From assembly GCF_021401345.1 (NCBI RefSeq), contig NZ_JACBGE010000011.1:103816-167815 (forward strand): 64,000 bases of DNA, given 5' to 3'. Positions 8,872 through 16,548 of this stretch are shown here, piece by piece. Both the position numbers and the translations under genes were made by a program. The stretch comes from Hydrogenophaga sp. NFH-34. GTDB lineage: Bacteria > Pseudomonadota > Gammaproteobacteria > Burkholderiales > Burkholderiaceae_C. Under the pieces are notes generated by a model. That model saw nothing but the letters and a program-made list of their open reading frames with translations, made no database searches and was not told the DNA's origin. How positions within the stretch are numbered: the first letter of the stretch is position 1; every line of letters begins with the position of its first letter.

Positions 8872-8984
8872 CCGCCCCGCAAGGGGTCGGTGAACCCATG
8901 CGCGTTTTTGGCTCAGCGCTCATCGGCTCACCGCGGTGACCCTTTCTCAAACACTGCCACGTGCAGAAAGAAAGGAAGTCCATC
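8872..8984 (+). promoter_or_regulatory. Structured RNA leader 2 (of 8985 gene)
   Basis: A CCCC/GGGG terminator-like hairpin, a diverged P1 (GGTGA near 8888 with TCACC near 8928), then P2: CCTTTCT (8941-8947) with AGAAAGG (8969-8975) enclosing CTGC/GCAG. Confidence 0.65.
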
Positions 8985-9500
8985 ATGTTCAAGCAAATCA
9001 CCAGAGTGCTGGCCTTGGCTTTTGCCGCTGTCCTCATGGTCGGTTGCGCCGCACCCAACGGCTCTGCGCCTCGTCCCAGCATCCTGACCAGTGCGCAAGG
9101 CACTTCGACGGCCTACAAGGCTGCCCAGCAGATGCAACGGGTGGAAGAGGGCGTCGTCATCTCCGTGCGCGACATCACGATGATCGACCAGCCTGCTTCC
9201 ATGGGGCAGAAGTTGGGCGGGACTCTCGGTGGAGCTGCTGGCTACTTCAGCGGCAAGCAGTTCACCAAGAACAAAACCGTCCAAGCGGTTCTCGCGGGCC
9301 TGGGCGGGATGGTTGGCGCCGAGTACGGTAAGCAAGCCACAGGAACCGTCGATGGTCAGGAAATCGTGATCCGCATCGACGGCTCGAAATACCAGCCCTC
9401 GCGTACGGTTGCCATCGCGCAGTCGAGCGCAGACGGTGTGCGGTTTCACAAGAACCAACGTGTCTTGATCATCGGTCAGGGCCGCGTTGCTCCGCTGTGA
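8985..9500 (+). CDS. Glycine-zipper outer-membrane lipoprotein (SlyB/PcpY-like)
   Basis: 171 aa. Signal peptide with a lipobox ending VLMVGC, so it should be lipidated. The middle contains a glycine-zipper segment (LGGTLGGAAGYFSG, then VLAGLGGMVGAEYG) typical of the SlyB/Rickettsia 17-kDa family, followed by a beta-rich C-terminus with QRVLIIGQGRV. Such proteins sit in the outer membrane and affect envelope integrity. Finding one inside an array of plasmid housekeeping genes is unusual; it shares the array's RNA leader. Confidence 0.85.
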   Translation: MFKQITRVLALAFAAVLMVGCAAPNGSAPRPSILTSAQGTSTAYKAAQQMQRVEEGVVISVRDITMIDQPASMGQKLGGTLGGAAGYFSGKQFTKNKTVQAVLAGLGGMVGAEYGKQATGTVDGQEIVIRIDGSKYQPSRTVAIAQSSADGVRFHKNQRVLIIGQGRVAPL

Positions 9501-9519
9501 GCCGATTTCATCCCAATCC

Positions 9520-9612
9520 AACCCCTTCGGGGGTTTTCTTCTGATGGCAGCAGAAGAAAGCCCCTGTGGCTGTCCTTTTTTCACTCCCGCCAAATGCGGA
9601 GAAAGGACAAGC
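9520..9612 (+). promoter_or_regulatory. Structured RNA leader 3 (of 9613 gene)
   Basis: Terminator ACCCC/GGGGT; P1 TTTCTTCTG (9535-9543) with CAGAAGAAA (9551-9559); P2 GTCCTTT (9572-9578) with AAAGGAC (9602-9608) enclosing CCGC/GCGG (9587-9599). This is the clearest reference copy. Confidence 0.85.
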
Positions 9613-9999
9613 ATGAAAATCACCAAGAAGTCGGTACTGGAACTCATGGCCAGCGGATACGTCCAGGCAACCATGGTCGGCGGGCAGTCCATCGAGGACT
9701 GGCTCCACATCGTCAGCATGGTCAAGAAGGACTTTCCGGACGCCAAGGAGTTCGACGACAAGATCGAGTTCGACTTCAGCAGACCGGGTGTGTGCCGCTG
9801 CATCCGCAAGCCTAAGGTCGCTCGCTTGCGCAAAGGCACTTTCAGGGCCAACTCCAAGACGTACTACTTCGAATGGGAAGGCAAGACAAGCTCGGGTGAT
9901 GTCGCATCGCTCAAGCTGCTGGAGGACGGATCCGGCTTGGAGCTGGAAATGTTCAATGGCGCTCGCATGCAGTACAGGCCTTTGACTGCGGCAGCTTGA
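9613..9999 (+). CDS. Hypothetical plasmid protein with RNA leader
   Basis: 128 aa from the ATG just after the leader's AGAAAGGAC. N-terminal helices (LELMASGYVQ, IEDWLHIVSMV) and a beta-rich C-terminal half (TFRANSKTYYFEWEG, LELEMFNGARMQYRP). No signal peptide or membrane segment. No family recognised. Confidence 0.7.
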   Translation: MKITKKSVLELMASGYVQATMVGGQSIEDWLHIVSMVKKDFPDAKEFDDKIEFDFSRPGVCRCIRKPKVARLRKGTFRANSKTYYFEWEGKTSSGDVASLKLLEDGSGLELEMFNGARMQYRPLTAAA

Positions 10000-10021
10000 T
10001 CATCGAGAGCTTCAACAGCAT

Positions 10022-10125
10022 AAGCCCCCTCGGGGGCTTTCTCATGCCCGCTACCCGTTGGCAGCAGAAAGCCTCTGGCTTGCTTCATTTCAACCACGGC
10101 AATTGCCGGATGAAAAGGAAGCATC
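10022..10125 (+). promoter_or_regulatory. Structured RNA leader 4 (of 10126 gene)
   Basis: Terminator AAGCCCCC/GGGGGCTT; P1 GGCTTTCT (10035-10042) with AGAAAGCC (10066-10073). P2 differs from other copies on both sides: GCTTCATTTCA (10082-10092) pairs with TGAAAAGGAAGC (10111-10122), enclosing CGGC/GCCG. Confidence 0.8.
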
Positions 10126-10644
10126 ATGTCCAAAGTTCAATACCTGCGCGACTGCACTGCTGTGAAGGCCCAGCAGTTGGATCTGCGTGTTCACGCTGAT
10201 TTCCTTATCGACGAGGATCTCGAAGAAGCCATCTTCGAGATGGTCCAAACGATTGGCGACAAGGGCCTGCGCATCACCATGCCCGTCAATGATGGCTTCA
10301 GGTTCGTGTGCAACGACACCGGTCAACCGATCGAGCAAGTCACTGACGTGGCCCTGGAAGTCACCTCATCGACCGTCGCCATGAGCGGGAAGCTCGAAGG
10401 CGACATCTGGATTCGCTCTCAAGAGATCGACATCCAGCAGGTCTTTGCCGATCTGCACCCTCTGCAACCGTATATCGGCCTGAACGCCAATGGCGAGATG
10501 GTGGATCTGGGAATGCACCGTGACTTCGAAGGTGCACGCTCAACTGCCTCCGTCGAGGTTGTCTATGCCGCCGACGAGGAAGAGGCCAAAAAGTGGCTTG
10601 AAAGCCTGGGAGAAATCCTGGGCGCGAAGGTCACCTACGGCTGA
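10126..10644 (+). CDS. Hypothetical plasmid protein with RNA leader
   Basis: 172 aa, acidic, without membrane segments. It reads as an alpha/beta protein (DLRVHADFLIDEDLEEAIFEM, ASVEVVYAADEEEAKKWLESLG). Family not recognised. It shares the leader type of its neighbours and precedes a terminator at about 10659. Confidence 0.7.
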   Translation: MSKVQYLRDCTAVKAQQLDLRVHADFLIDEDLEEAIFEMVQTIGDKGLRITMPVNDGFRFVCNDTGQPIEQVTDVALEVTSSTVAMSGKLEGDIWIRSQEIDIQQVFADLHPLQPYIGLNANGEMVDLGMHRDFEGARSTASVEVVYAADEEEAKKWLESLGEILGAKVTYG

Positions 10645-10658
10645 TCTCTACAAAACCC

Positions 10659-10758
10659 CACCCCCCTCGCGGGGGTTTTTCACTGGATCCGTAGTGCTCG
10701 GAATCAGCGGCAAGCCCCTTTCTTACAACACCGCATATTGCGGAGAAGGGTATACGTC
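10659..10758 (+). promoter_or_regulatory. Structured RNA leader 5 (of 10759 gene)
   Basis: Strong C6/G5 terminator with T5; P1 is poor here. P2 is clear: CCCTTTCT (10716-10723) with AGAAGGG (10744-10750) enclosing CCGCA/TGCGG. Confidence 0.65.
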
Positions 10759-10878
10759 ATGGACCAGTTGGAAATCGGGATCACTGGCTCGGGTTACGCC
10801 GATCTCATGAATCTCATCGCCATGAGTTCGTCCCATCCGGTTCTGGAGTTCAAGCGAACCAAAGGTGAACGGTCATGA
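10759..10878 (+). CDS. Very small protein (39 aa) with RNA leader
   Basis: Short ORF MDQLEIGITGSGYADLM... ending FKRTKGERS, directly after the leader's AGAAGGG site. Its stop overlaps the next start as ATGA at 10875, so the following frame is translationally coupled. That following frame is broken by the tnpB element. Function unknown. Confidence 0.55.
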   Translation: MDQLEIGITGSGYADLMNLIAMSSSHPVLEFKRTKGERS

Positions 10879-10922
10879 GCAACCTACCGGATACAACCTA
10901 TCCGCAAGGCTTTTACCTGGTG
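10875..10922 (+). pseudogene. 5' fragment of a small gene interrupted by the tnpB element
   Basis: The frame MSNLPDTTYPQGFYLV begins at an ATGA overlap with the 39-aa gene and runs straight into the end of the insertion element. Joining the far flank (GTCAAACCGATGG near 12280) could give a short product ending SNRWNEVLHQ at 12313. The original gene cannot be fixed without an uninterrupted relative. Confidence 0.5.
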
Positions 10923-12279
10923 CTTGACATCCTCCCCCGCTTGAAGGCAGGGGGTTCCTACCACGCTCATCCCGGGGAGCCAGGAAGAGTCGCTTCGTTG
11001 GGTTCCTGCTTCGTTGAGCCTGCACCACCGGGGTGGTGTCTGACGTGCTCTCCACAGGCTATCCGGGCCTGCCCAGCCCTTCTAATGTTCTCGGCGGCGT
11101 TCTTGTCCGCCTGATCCGCGTGCCCGCAGCGAAGGCACTCGAACTTGTCTGGCGACTTCCGGTTCCCGGGATCGTTGTGACCGCATACGCTGCACGTGGT
11201 GCTCGTGTGGGCCGGATCCACGGCAACGACCAGACCCCCACGCCACTGGGCCTTGTATTCCAGGAGCGTGCGCAGCATGAACCAACCCTGGTCGAGGATG
11301 GCTTTGTTGCGCTGGCGAGGATTGACCTTCGCCGCGGTCATCACCTGGACCTTCAGGTCTTCGATGCAGACGACGCCGTAGTCGCGGGTCAAATGGTTCG
11401 ACACCTTGTGCAGGAAGTCCGAGCGGGTGTTGGCCACGCGCTGGTGGCACTTGGCGAGGCGATACCTCGCTTTGGCCCGGTTCTTCGAACCCTTCTTCTT
11501 GCGAAGAAGACAGCGCTGGTAGTGTTTGAGCCGGTGTTCGGCCGTGCGGTAGGCGTTCAGCGTCTTGACCATCGCGCCGTCCTGCCCAAACAGCAGCGCC
11601 CAGTCCTTTCGCGCTCCCATGTCGATGCCGATCTCGCGCTGCTGCTCGCGGTGGACGGGGATAGCCACCTCTCGGGCCGTCTGGATGCTCACGTACCAGC
11701 GGCCCAGGCACTCGGTGACGGTGATGTTGCGGAGATCACCCAGCACGTTCCGGCTCTTGCGGTACCGCACCCATCCGACCTTGGGGATGTAGACACGGGC
11801 GTTGGGCTGATCCAGCTTGAACTGCTTTGGGTCGGGAAACCGCAGGCCTTGCCCGCGACCGCGTGCCTTGAACTTAGGAAAGGCGCCGCGGCCGGCGAAG
11901 AAGTTGGTGTAGGCCCGCTCCAGATCCTTGAGCGCCTGCTGTTGAGCATGAACCGGTGCGAGTTCCAGCCAGGCCGTCTCTGGTGCGTGACGCCATTCAG
12001 TGAGGGCGCGACACAGAGCCGCGTAGCCCAGCTTCTTCTCGCCTGCCTCGTGGCGTTCCTTCTGAAGCGACAACGCCCGGTTGTAGACGAAGCGGCATGC
12101 ACCCGAGAAACGGCCCAGCAGGCGAGCCTGTCCACCATCGGGCATCAGCTCGAATTTGAAGGCTTGCAGGCGCTCACTGGACATTCATCCATGATATTGC
12201 CCAGCATTGAAAGTTCAAGTCGGGCTTCGCCCGGCGCTATCCTTCCCCGTCCTCAAGGACGGGGCTTGCCACGCACCGG
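10922..12279 (-). mobile_element. IS200/IS605-superfamily tnpB-only element (IS1341 type)
   Basis: The element carries tnpB but no tnpA. Its ends show subterminal hairpins: CCCCC/GGGGG around GCTTGAAGGCA at about 10933-10953 (next to TGACATCC), and CCCCGTCC/GGACGGGG at 12246-12263. There are no target duplications, as expected. On the minus strand the 5' flank reads TTTGAC, a TTGAC/TTGAT-like target motif. It sits inside a small gene of the leader array. Boundaries are good to a few bases only. Confidence 0.8.
10967..12184 (-). CDS. tnpB: TnpB RNA-guided nuclease
   Basis: 405 aa, full length for TnpB. The RuvC-like residues are in place: GIDMGARKDW (first Asp), VCIEDLKV (Glu), and DKNAAENIRR (last Asp). 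A four-cysteine zinc site (CSVCG, CLRCG) lies between the last two. By established knowledge of this family it should form a complex with an RNA from its 3' end and the element's right end, and cut DNA beside a TTGAC-like motif matching the guide. The guide would come from the flank at about 10902-10922. No inactivating change is visible. Confidence 0.93.
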   Translation of the reverse strand: MSSERLQAFKFELMPDGGQARLLGRFSGACRFVYNRALSLQKERHEAGEKKLGYAALCRALTEWRHAPETAWLELAPVHAQQQALKDLERAYTNFFAGRGAFPKFKARGRGQGLRFPDPKQFKLDQPNARVYIPKVGWVRYRKSRNVLGDLRNITVTECLGRWYVSIQTAREVAIPVHREQQREIGIDMGARKDWALLFGQDGAMVKTLNAYRTAEHRLKHYQRCLLRKKKGSKNRAKARYRLAKCHQRVANTRSDFLHKVSNHLTRDYGVVCIEDLKVQVMTAAKVNPRQRNKAILDQGWFMLRTLLEYKAQWRGGLVVAVDPAHTSTTCSVCGHNDPGNRKSPDKFECLRCGHADQADKNAAENIRRAGQARIACGEHVRHHPGGAGSTKQEPNEATLPGSPG

Positions 12280-12293
12280 GTCAAACCGATGGA

Positions 12294-12488
12294 ATGAGGT
12301 TCTTCATCAGTGAGGACATCGACCATCGGAAGTTCGAGAGGGTTGCAGACCGAGCACTCAACGACCGCGTTGGCTGGGACTATTGGGTTGACCGCTGTCT
12401 CGGTCTCGATGTCACCGGATCGCCAGCCTGGGTGAACCTCGATTGGACGGACGCTTTCCTCCATAGCTGTGAAGTTTTCAGCGACTGA
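12294..12488 (+). CDS. Small hypothetical protein beyond the insertion element
   Basis: 64 aa starting MRFFISEDIDHRKFE. The frame is also open upstream through the end of the insertion element, so this may be the 3' part of the interrupted gene or a separate overlapping gene. Its tryptophan-rich C-terminus (WVNLDWTDAFLHSC) looks like a genuine protein. Family unknown. Confidence 0.45.
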   Translation: MRFFISEDIDHRKFERVADRALNDRVGWDYWVDRCLGLDVTGSPAWVNLDWTDAFLHSCEVFSD

Positions 12489-12509
12489 GGAAAAACCCTC
12501 GGAAAGAGA

Positions 12510-12811
12510 AGGCCGCTTCGGCGGGTTTTCCTCTGGGCCATATCTGATCCAGAGGAATGCCCAGCCCAGGCCAACCTGAAAGCCGCACGGTTCCAGCCGG
12601 CAATTGGGCACCGCGAGACGCCAGCGAAGGCGATCATCCGTTTACTGCCCCGCGCAGTACCCAGCCGCCTACCAGCCCCGCAATTGCGGAATAGGGCGGA
12701 CACACATCTCAGCCTTCCCCAGGGCCTTCCTCCTGACACCCGCAGGTCAGCAGAAAGCCTCTCGGGCCGTCCTATTCATTTGAACCCAAACTGGGGAGAA
12801 AGGACGCATAC
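12510..12811 (+). promoter_or_regulatory. Long structured leader A (of SbcD-like gene)
   Basis: Two leader units in tandem with no gene between. Unit 1: CCG/CGG terminator hairpin, P1 TTCCTCTGG (12528-12536) with CCAGAGGAA (12549-12557), then the 114-bp core. Unit 2: CTGAC/GTCAG hairpin near 12735, then P2 GTCCT (12769-12773) with AGGAC (12801-12805) around CCCA/TGGG. Confidence 0.75.
12583..12696 (+). repeat. 114-bp leader core, copy A
   Basis: Identical over 114 bp to 16625-16738. It ends in CCGC/GCGG followed by AATAGGG, which looks like a ribosome-binding site without a gene. Confidence 0.9.
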
Positions 12812-14041
12812 ATGACGATCAACATCGCTCACTTCTCGGACCTGCACTACTGCGCCGAGAACCTGAAGGAAGCCGATGCCTGCTTCAGTGCTGGCGTCAC
12901 CGCTGCCATCTGCTCCGGCGTTGACTGCGCGATCATCACCGGAGACAGCACCGACCATGTGATGGACGCGCACTCGCCGGCCGTCAAAGCACTGGCAGAG
13001 CAAGTCCGCCGTCTGAGCGATCACTGCCCTGTTCTGATGCTGCAGGGTACTTTCAGCCACGAACCGCAGGGATTCCTGCGCATGCTCTCCATGGTGGATG
13101 GCAAGCACCCGATCTCGGTGGCCGATGGCATCAGCCAGTGGTCATTGCAAGGTGGCGCTTTCGTGCCCTACAACGAGGTATCGATTCCACGACTTCTGGT
13201 GAGCGCCATGCCCACGCTGAACAAGGCCCACATAGCGGCCCTGGTCGCGGATGTGGCTGATGAGGCATCCATCGAGGCTCGCGGGATCATCTCCCGGGTC
13301 ATCCAGGGTTGGGCACCGCTGAACAGCCGGATGCGAGCGCAAGGTATCCCGACCGTGGTCCTGAGCCACGGGACGGTGTTCAACAGCGTATCGGAACACG
13401 GCGTTCCCATGGCGGGCAATGATCATGAGTTGGGTATCGATACCCTGTTCTCCGCCGGCGCCGATGCTGTCATGCTGGGGCACATCCACAAGCACCAGCA
13501 CTGGAGCAATGACATGGCGTACCTCGCTCAGAGCGTGCGCCAGATCATCGCCTACGCTGGATCCATCGGCCGGTTCCATTACGGTGAGCAGGGCGACAAG
13601 GGCTGGCTCTTGTGGGAACTCGGCGGCTATGGTGCTCAGTTCGAACTGGTGCCAACGCCGTCTCGTCGCAACGTTGATTTCGTCTTCGAGGGGCCTCCCG
13701 ACCTGGACGAGATCAAGCAGCGGATCGACGAGTGCGATGGTGCGCATGTACGCATCACGTACACGATCGACGAAGAGCATCGTCATGTCGTAGACCGGTC
13801 TGCCATCCGAAATCTGCTGGCTAACGCCGCAGAGGTGAAGATCGAGGGCAGAACGTGCATCGTCCAGCGACAGCGAGCCGCCGGGATCTCCCAGGGTTCT
13901 CTGGCCGAGAAGCTGGCCATTTGGGCTCGTGTGACGGAAACCCCGAACGTCAATGACCTTCAAGAGCGCCTGGAGATGATTTCTGCAGACGCCCCGGAAG
14001 TCGTCGCAGAGAAGTTGGCTGCAAGACTGAACGCTGCCTGA
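12812..14041 (+). CDS. sbcD: SbcD/Mre11-like calcineurin-type nuclease
   Basis: 409 aa with metallophosphoesterase motifs in order: HFSDLHY (D-x-H), ITGDSTDH (GD-x-x-D), VVLSHGT, and LGHIHKH (GH-x-H). The usual GNHD/E motif is replaced by GTFSHE at about residue 95. The C-terminal third is a plausible capping region. It should pair with the SbcC-like ATPase at 16852 to form a nuclease that opens hairpins and blocked DNA ends. Both genes carry the same unusual long leader, which supports joint control although they are 2.8 kb apart. Confidence 0.8.
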   Translation: MTINIAHFSDLHYCAENLKEADACFSAGVTAAICSGVDCAIITGDSTDHVMDAHSPAVKALAEQVRRLSDHCPVLMLQGTFSHEPQGFLRMLSMVDGKHPISVADGISQWSLQGGAFVPYNEVSIPRLLVSAMPTLNKAHIAALVADVADEASIEARGIISRVIQGWAPLNSRMRAQGIPTVVLSHGTVFNSVSEHGVPMAGNDHELGIDTLFSAGADAVMLGHIHKHQHWSNDMAYLAQSVRQIIAYAGSIGRFHYGEQGDKGWLLWELGGYGAQFELVPTPSRRNVDFVFEGPPDLDEIKQRIDECDGAHVRITYTIDEEHRHVVDRSAIRNLLANAAEVKIEGRTCIVQRQRAAGISQGSLAEKLAIWARVTETPNVNDLQERLEMISADAPEVVAEKLAARLNAA

Positions 14042-14051
14042 AGCAGCACCA

Positions 14052-14148
14052 AAGCCTTCCCTTCGGGGATGGCTTTCTGAAGCGATTGTCACGCTTCAGA
14101 AAGCCATAGGCCTATCCCTTCTATCAACCGTTTTTCGGAAGGGACATC
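14052..14148 (+). promoter_or_regulatory. Structured RNA leader 7 (of 14149 gene)
   Basis: P1 has a 15-bp perfect stem: ATGGCTTTCTGAAGC (14069-14083) with GCTTCAGAAAGCCAT (14093-14107). P2: TCCCTTC (14115-14121) with GAAGGGA (14138-14144). Both sides of P2 differ from the reference copy in a matched way. Confidence 0.85.
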
Positions 14149-14478
14149 ATGCACAGATTGAACCTGAATGTTCTGGACAACCCGAGGGCCACCCTGTCCA
14201 GTGAAGCCGCGATGAGCAGCGATCTCCATTTCATCCGGGTCATCACGATGGATGGCGCAAAGGTCGCCAAGATCACTGCTTCTGACAACCAGGAACAGGA
14301 TCTGGCCGTGGCAAAGCTCCTGGCTTCTTCGGCACGCCTCAAGCGTGCTCTCGAAGCGCTGGTCGCAAAGACGGACATGCTCATGGCCACCCGCGTCAAG
14401 GGATCGATGGAGTTCGCTCTTGCCGAGCAGCTTCTGTACGAGCTGGACAAGGTTCCCGGCATGAAGGCGATCTGCTGA
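14149..14478 (+). CDS. Hypothetical plasmid protein with RNA leader
   Basis: 109 aa; the second half is strongly helical (LAVAKLLASSARLKRALEALV). No signal or membrane segment. The GAAGGGA site precedes the ATG. Family not recognised. Confidence 0.7.
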   Translation: MHRLNLNVLDNPRATLSSEAAMSSDLHFIRVITMDGAKVAKITASDNQEQDLAVAKLLASSARLKRALEALVAKTDMLMATRVKGSMEFALAEQLLYELDKVPGMKAIC

Positions 14479-14494
14479 TCGACACCACAAACTT

Positions 14495-14601
14495 TGCCCC
14501 TTCGGGGGCTTCCTTCTGACCGACCAAATTTGGGCGCTGACAGAAGAAAGCCGCCTGGCTGTCCTCTTCACAACCCCGCAGATGCGGACAGAGGAAACAT
14601 C
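14495..14601 (+). promoter_or_regulatory. Structured RNA leader 8 (of 14602 gene)
   Basis: P1 GGCTTCCTTCTG (14507-14518) with CAGAAGAAAGCC (14541-14552), one mismatch, and a 22-bp palindrome-like site in its loop. P2 TCCTCT (14562-14567) with AGAGGA (14590-14595), both sides altered together, enclosing CCGC/GCGG. Confidence 0.85.
14518..14539. promoter_or_regulatory. 22-bp palindromic site 5, inside leader 8
   Basis: GACCGACCAAA then TTTGGGCGCTG: right half intact, left half partly diverged. It occupies the loop of hairpin P1. Confidence 0.55.
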
Positions 14602-14829
14602 ATGAGCAACATCATCATCAAGGGCAACCTCGTCAACTCGGTCATCGTCGGCGGAAAGGTATTCGTCGATGGCGAAGCTGTCACCGAGAAGAAGGGTGAC
14701 GCCAAAAGCGTCGTGCTCAGCAGCAAGTCGAAGAAGGTCACGATCAAGAGCGGCAAGGTCACCGTGACGGTGGGTGGCTGCTCCGACAAGGGTCTGAAGG
14801 CCGCTTGCAAACACTTCTGCCGCGGCTAG
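14602..14829 (+). CDS. Small beta-rich hypothetical protein with RNA leader
   Basis: 75 aa, MSNIIIKGNLVNSVIVGGKVF at the start, regular short beta strands with many lysines (KKVTIKSGKVTVTVGG), and two cysteines near the end (GLKAACKHFC). The repetitive strand pattern hints at a small beta-roll or bactofilin-like fold. No family recognised. Confidence 0.65.
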   Translation: MSNIIIKGNLVNSVIVGGKVFVDGEAVTEKKGDAKSVVLSSKSKKVTIKSGKVTVTVGGCSDKGLKAACKHFCRG

Positions 14830-14846
14830 GCCTCGCAATCCATCCA

Positions 14847-14962
14847 GCCCCGCCGGGGGCTTCCTGATCGGTGCTCCAACCAAGCGCCCGGCCAGAAAGC
14901 CCCTGGCTTGCTCCTTCCCAACCACTGCTCCATCTGGAGCATTTTCAAGAAGGATCATCACA
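14847..14962 (+). promoter_or_regulatory. Structured RNA leader 9 (of DUF932 gene)
   Basis: P1 GGGCTTCCTG (14857-14866) with CAGAAAGCCC (14893-14902). P2 TCCTTC (14912-14917) with GAAGGA (14949-14954), enclosing the perfect hairpin TGCTCC/GGAGCA (14926-14941). Confidence 0.8.
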
Positions 14963-15931
14963 ATGGCACATCACCTCAGCCTCTTCGCAGGTACCGCGGA
15001 AATGGCCTATGCCGGCGAAAAGCCCTGGCACGGCCTGGGTCAGGAAGTCACAAAGGGCGCGAGCCTGGAACAGTGGCTGGAACAAGCGCATCTCCAATGG
15101 AAGTACAACGAATCGGTGGCCCAGTTCACCAACGGCAGTCTCCACGACTACCCCGACTACAAGGTGCTTTACCGGTCGGACAACAACCGGCCCTTGTCTG
15201 TGGTCAGCGACCGCTACAAGGTCGTTCAACCCAAGGATATCGTGGAGTTCTTCCGTTCGCTCGTCGAGCGTGAGGGTTTCGAGATCGAGACGATGGGCGC
15301 ACTGAAGGAAGGTCGCCGGATCTGGGCGCTTGCTCGGACGAACATCGAGAACGACGTGATCGGCTCCGATCGCCTGAAGGCCTACGTCCTGCTTATCACG
15401 AGTTGCGACGGTTCGCTGGCGACCACCGCCAAGTTCACCTCCGTGCGCGTGGTCTGCTGGAACACCCAGGCGATCGCACTGCACGATGTGGGCGAATCGG
15501 GACGCGCAGTGAAGGTTCGCCACAACACGGTGTTCAACCCCGATCTGGTGAAGGACCAGATGGGGCTGATCGGTGCCCGCGCATTCGACACCTTCCTGGG
15601 CAACATGCGTGCCCTGACGAAGGTGAAGATGTCGGACAACGATGCGCAGGGCATCGTGGCCTCGATCCTGCCGGTGAACCCGGAAGGCATCGATAAGACG
15701 AAGGAGTCCCGTGCCTTCCGCAAGATCATGGATCTGTTCCACGGCGCAGGCCGCGGCAGCTCCATGGAAGGCGTCCAGGGCACCGCCTGGGGGCTCCTGA
15801 ATGCGGTGACCGAGTACACGGACCACCATGTCCGTGCCCGCTCCACCGAGAACCGCTTCGACAGTGCAATGTTCGGTACCGGCGCCAACCTCAAGGCCTC
15901 GGCCGAGAGCGTGCTGCTCGAACTGGCCTGA
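14963..15931 (+). CDS. DUF932-family phage/plasmid-like protein
   Basis: 322 aa with the DUF932 hallmarks: EKPWHGLG near residue 20, VVSDRYKVVQP near residue 85, an LTKVK region and a C-terminal segment NAVTEYTDHH. This family is common on phages and plasmids and often lies beside recombination genes, but its biochemical role is not established. The context here (SbcC/D-like, SSB, clamp, primase) agrees with a link to DNA recombination or replication. Confidence 0.85.
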   Translation: MAHHLSLFAGTAEMAYAGEKPWHGLGQEVTKGASLEQWLEQAHLQWKYNESVAQFTNGSLHDYPDYKVLYRSDNNRPLSVVSDRYKVVQPKDIVEFFRSLVEREGFEIETMGALKEGRRIWALARTNIENDVIGSDRLKAYVLLITSCDGSLATTAKFTSVRVVCWNTQAIALHDVGESGRAVKVRHNTVFNPDLVKDQMGLIGARAFDTFLGNMRALTKVKMSDNDAQGIVASILPVNPEGIDKTKESRAFRKIMDLFHGAGRGSSMEGVQGTAWGLLNAVTEYTDHHVRARSTENRFDSAMFGTGANLKASAESVLLELA

Positions 15932-16026
15932 TCGCAAACCACTGACCCGAGAGGGTCTGCTTCAACATCCCGCCGTGCGGAAGCCCTCCGCGCTGGCGGG
16001 CTTCCCATGGCATCCTCGCAAGGAAA
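15932..16026 (+). promoter_or_regulatory. Intergenic hairpins, possible diverged leader
   Basis: GAAGCCC/GGGCTTC hairpin at about 15980-16004, then GGCAT near 16009 that could pair with ATGCC across AAGGA. The standard leader pattern is not clearly present. Confidence 0.35.
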
Positions 16027-16398
16027 ATGCCTATGGAATTCGAGCACTTCGTTGTGCTTTCACCTGCAATTCTGATCGCTCTCGGTCTGATCATCGGATT
16101 GGCCTGGAGGATTGCCAAGGATGTGGTGAACAACTTGCCACTGCTTCGAGTACTGCAGGACAGCTTCGTCGGAGCATCGTGGATGGGTGCCACTTTCGGT
16201 ACCTACTTCGGCCTCAAGAATTCGGACTTCTACATGTACCTGCTGGTGCTTACCTGGTGGTACTTCATGACCTGGGGTGCATATCGGTTTGCTTCCCGCA
16301 TCCATCAATTGGAGCAATCCGTGATCCCCGAATCGACTTGTTCCAAACCTGATCCCTCATTAAACTGCAAGGATGGAAACCGTGAAAATGCTGATTGA
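16027..16398 (+). CDS. Small inner-membrane protein
   Basis: 123 aa with a clear N-terminal membrane helix (LSPAILIALGLIIGLAW) and further hydrophobic segments (FYMYLLVLTWWYFMTWGAY). The ATG at 16033 is an alternative start with better spacing from AAGGA. Its 3' end overlaps the next small membrane-protein gene. Function unknown. Confidence 0.65.
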   Translation: MPMEFEHFVVLSPAILIALGLIIGLAWRIAKDVVNNLPLLRVLQDSFVGASWMGATFGTYFGLKNSDFYMYLLVLTWWYFMTWGAYRFASRIHQLEQSVIPESTCSKPDPSLNCKDGNRENAD

Positions 16399-16534
16399 TT
16401 TCATCGTGGCGGATGATCCCGCCGGGCGCACGATGCAGCTCTTCGCCCTTGTTGTTGCTCCGCTTTGTGCACTCTTTGCTTGGATGGTCACCAAAGCTGC
16501 CAAGCTCGATGATCAGAAGAAGAAGGGGGCCTGA
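16373..16534 (+). CDS. Small membrane protein (53 aa)
   Basis: Starts METVKMLIDFIVADDP, one predicted membrane helix (LFALVVAPLCALFAWMV) and a basic tail (KLDDQKKKGA). It has AAGG just upstream and overlaps the preceding membrane-protein gene by 26 bases, so the two probably act together. Confidence 0.6.
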   Translation: METVKMLIDFIVADDPAGRTMQLFALVVAPLCALFAWMVTKAAKLDDQKKKGA

Positions 16535-16548
16535 CCACTTCGCACGCT

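Noticed and set aside
11033..12313. Long plus-strand open frame opposite tnpB
   Set aside because: It is the complement of a convincing TnpB gene and shows no protein-like motifs; only its last residues may belong to the interrupted plasmid gene.
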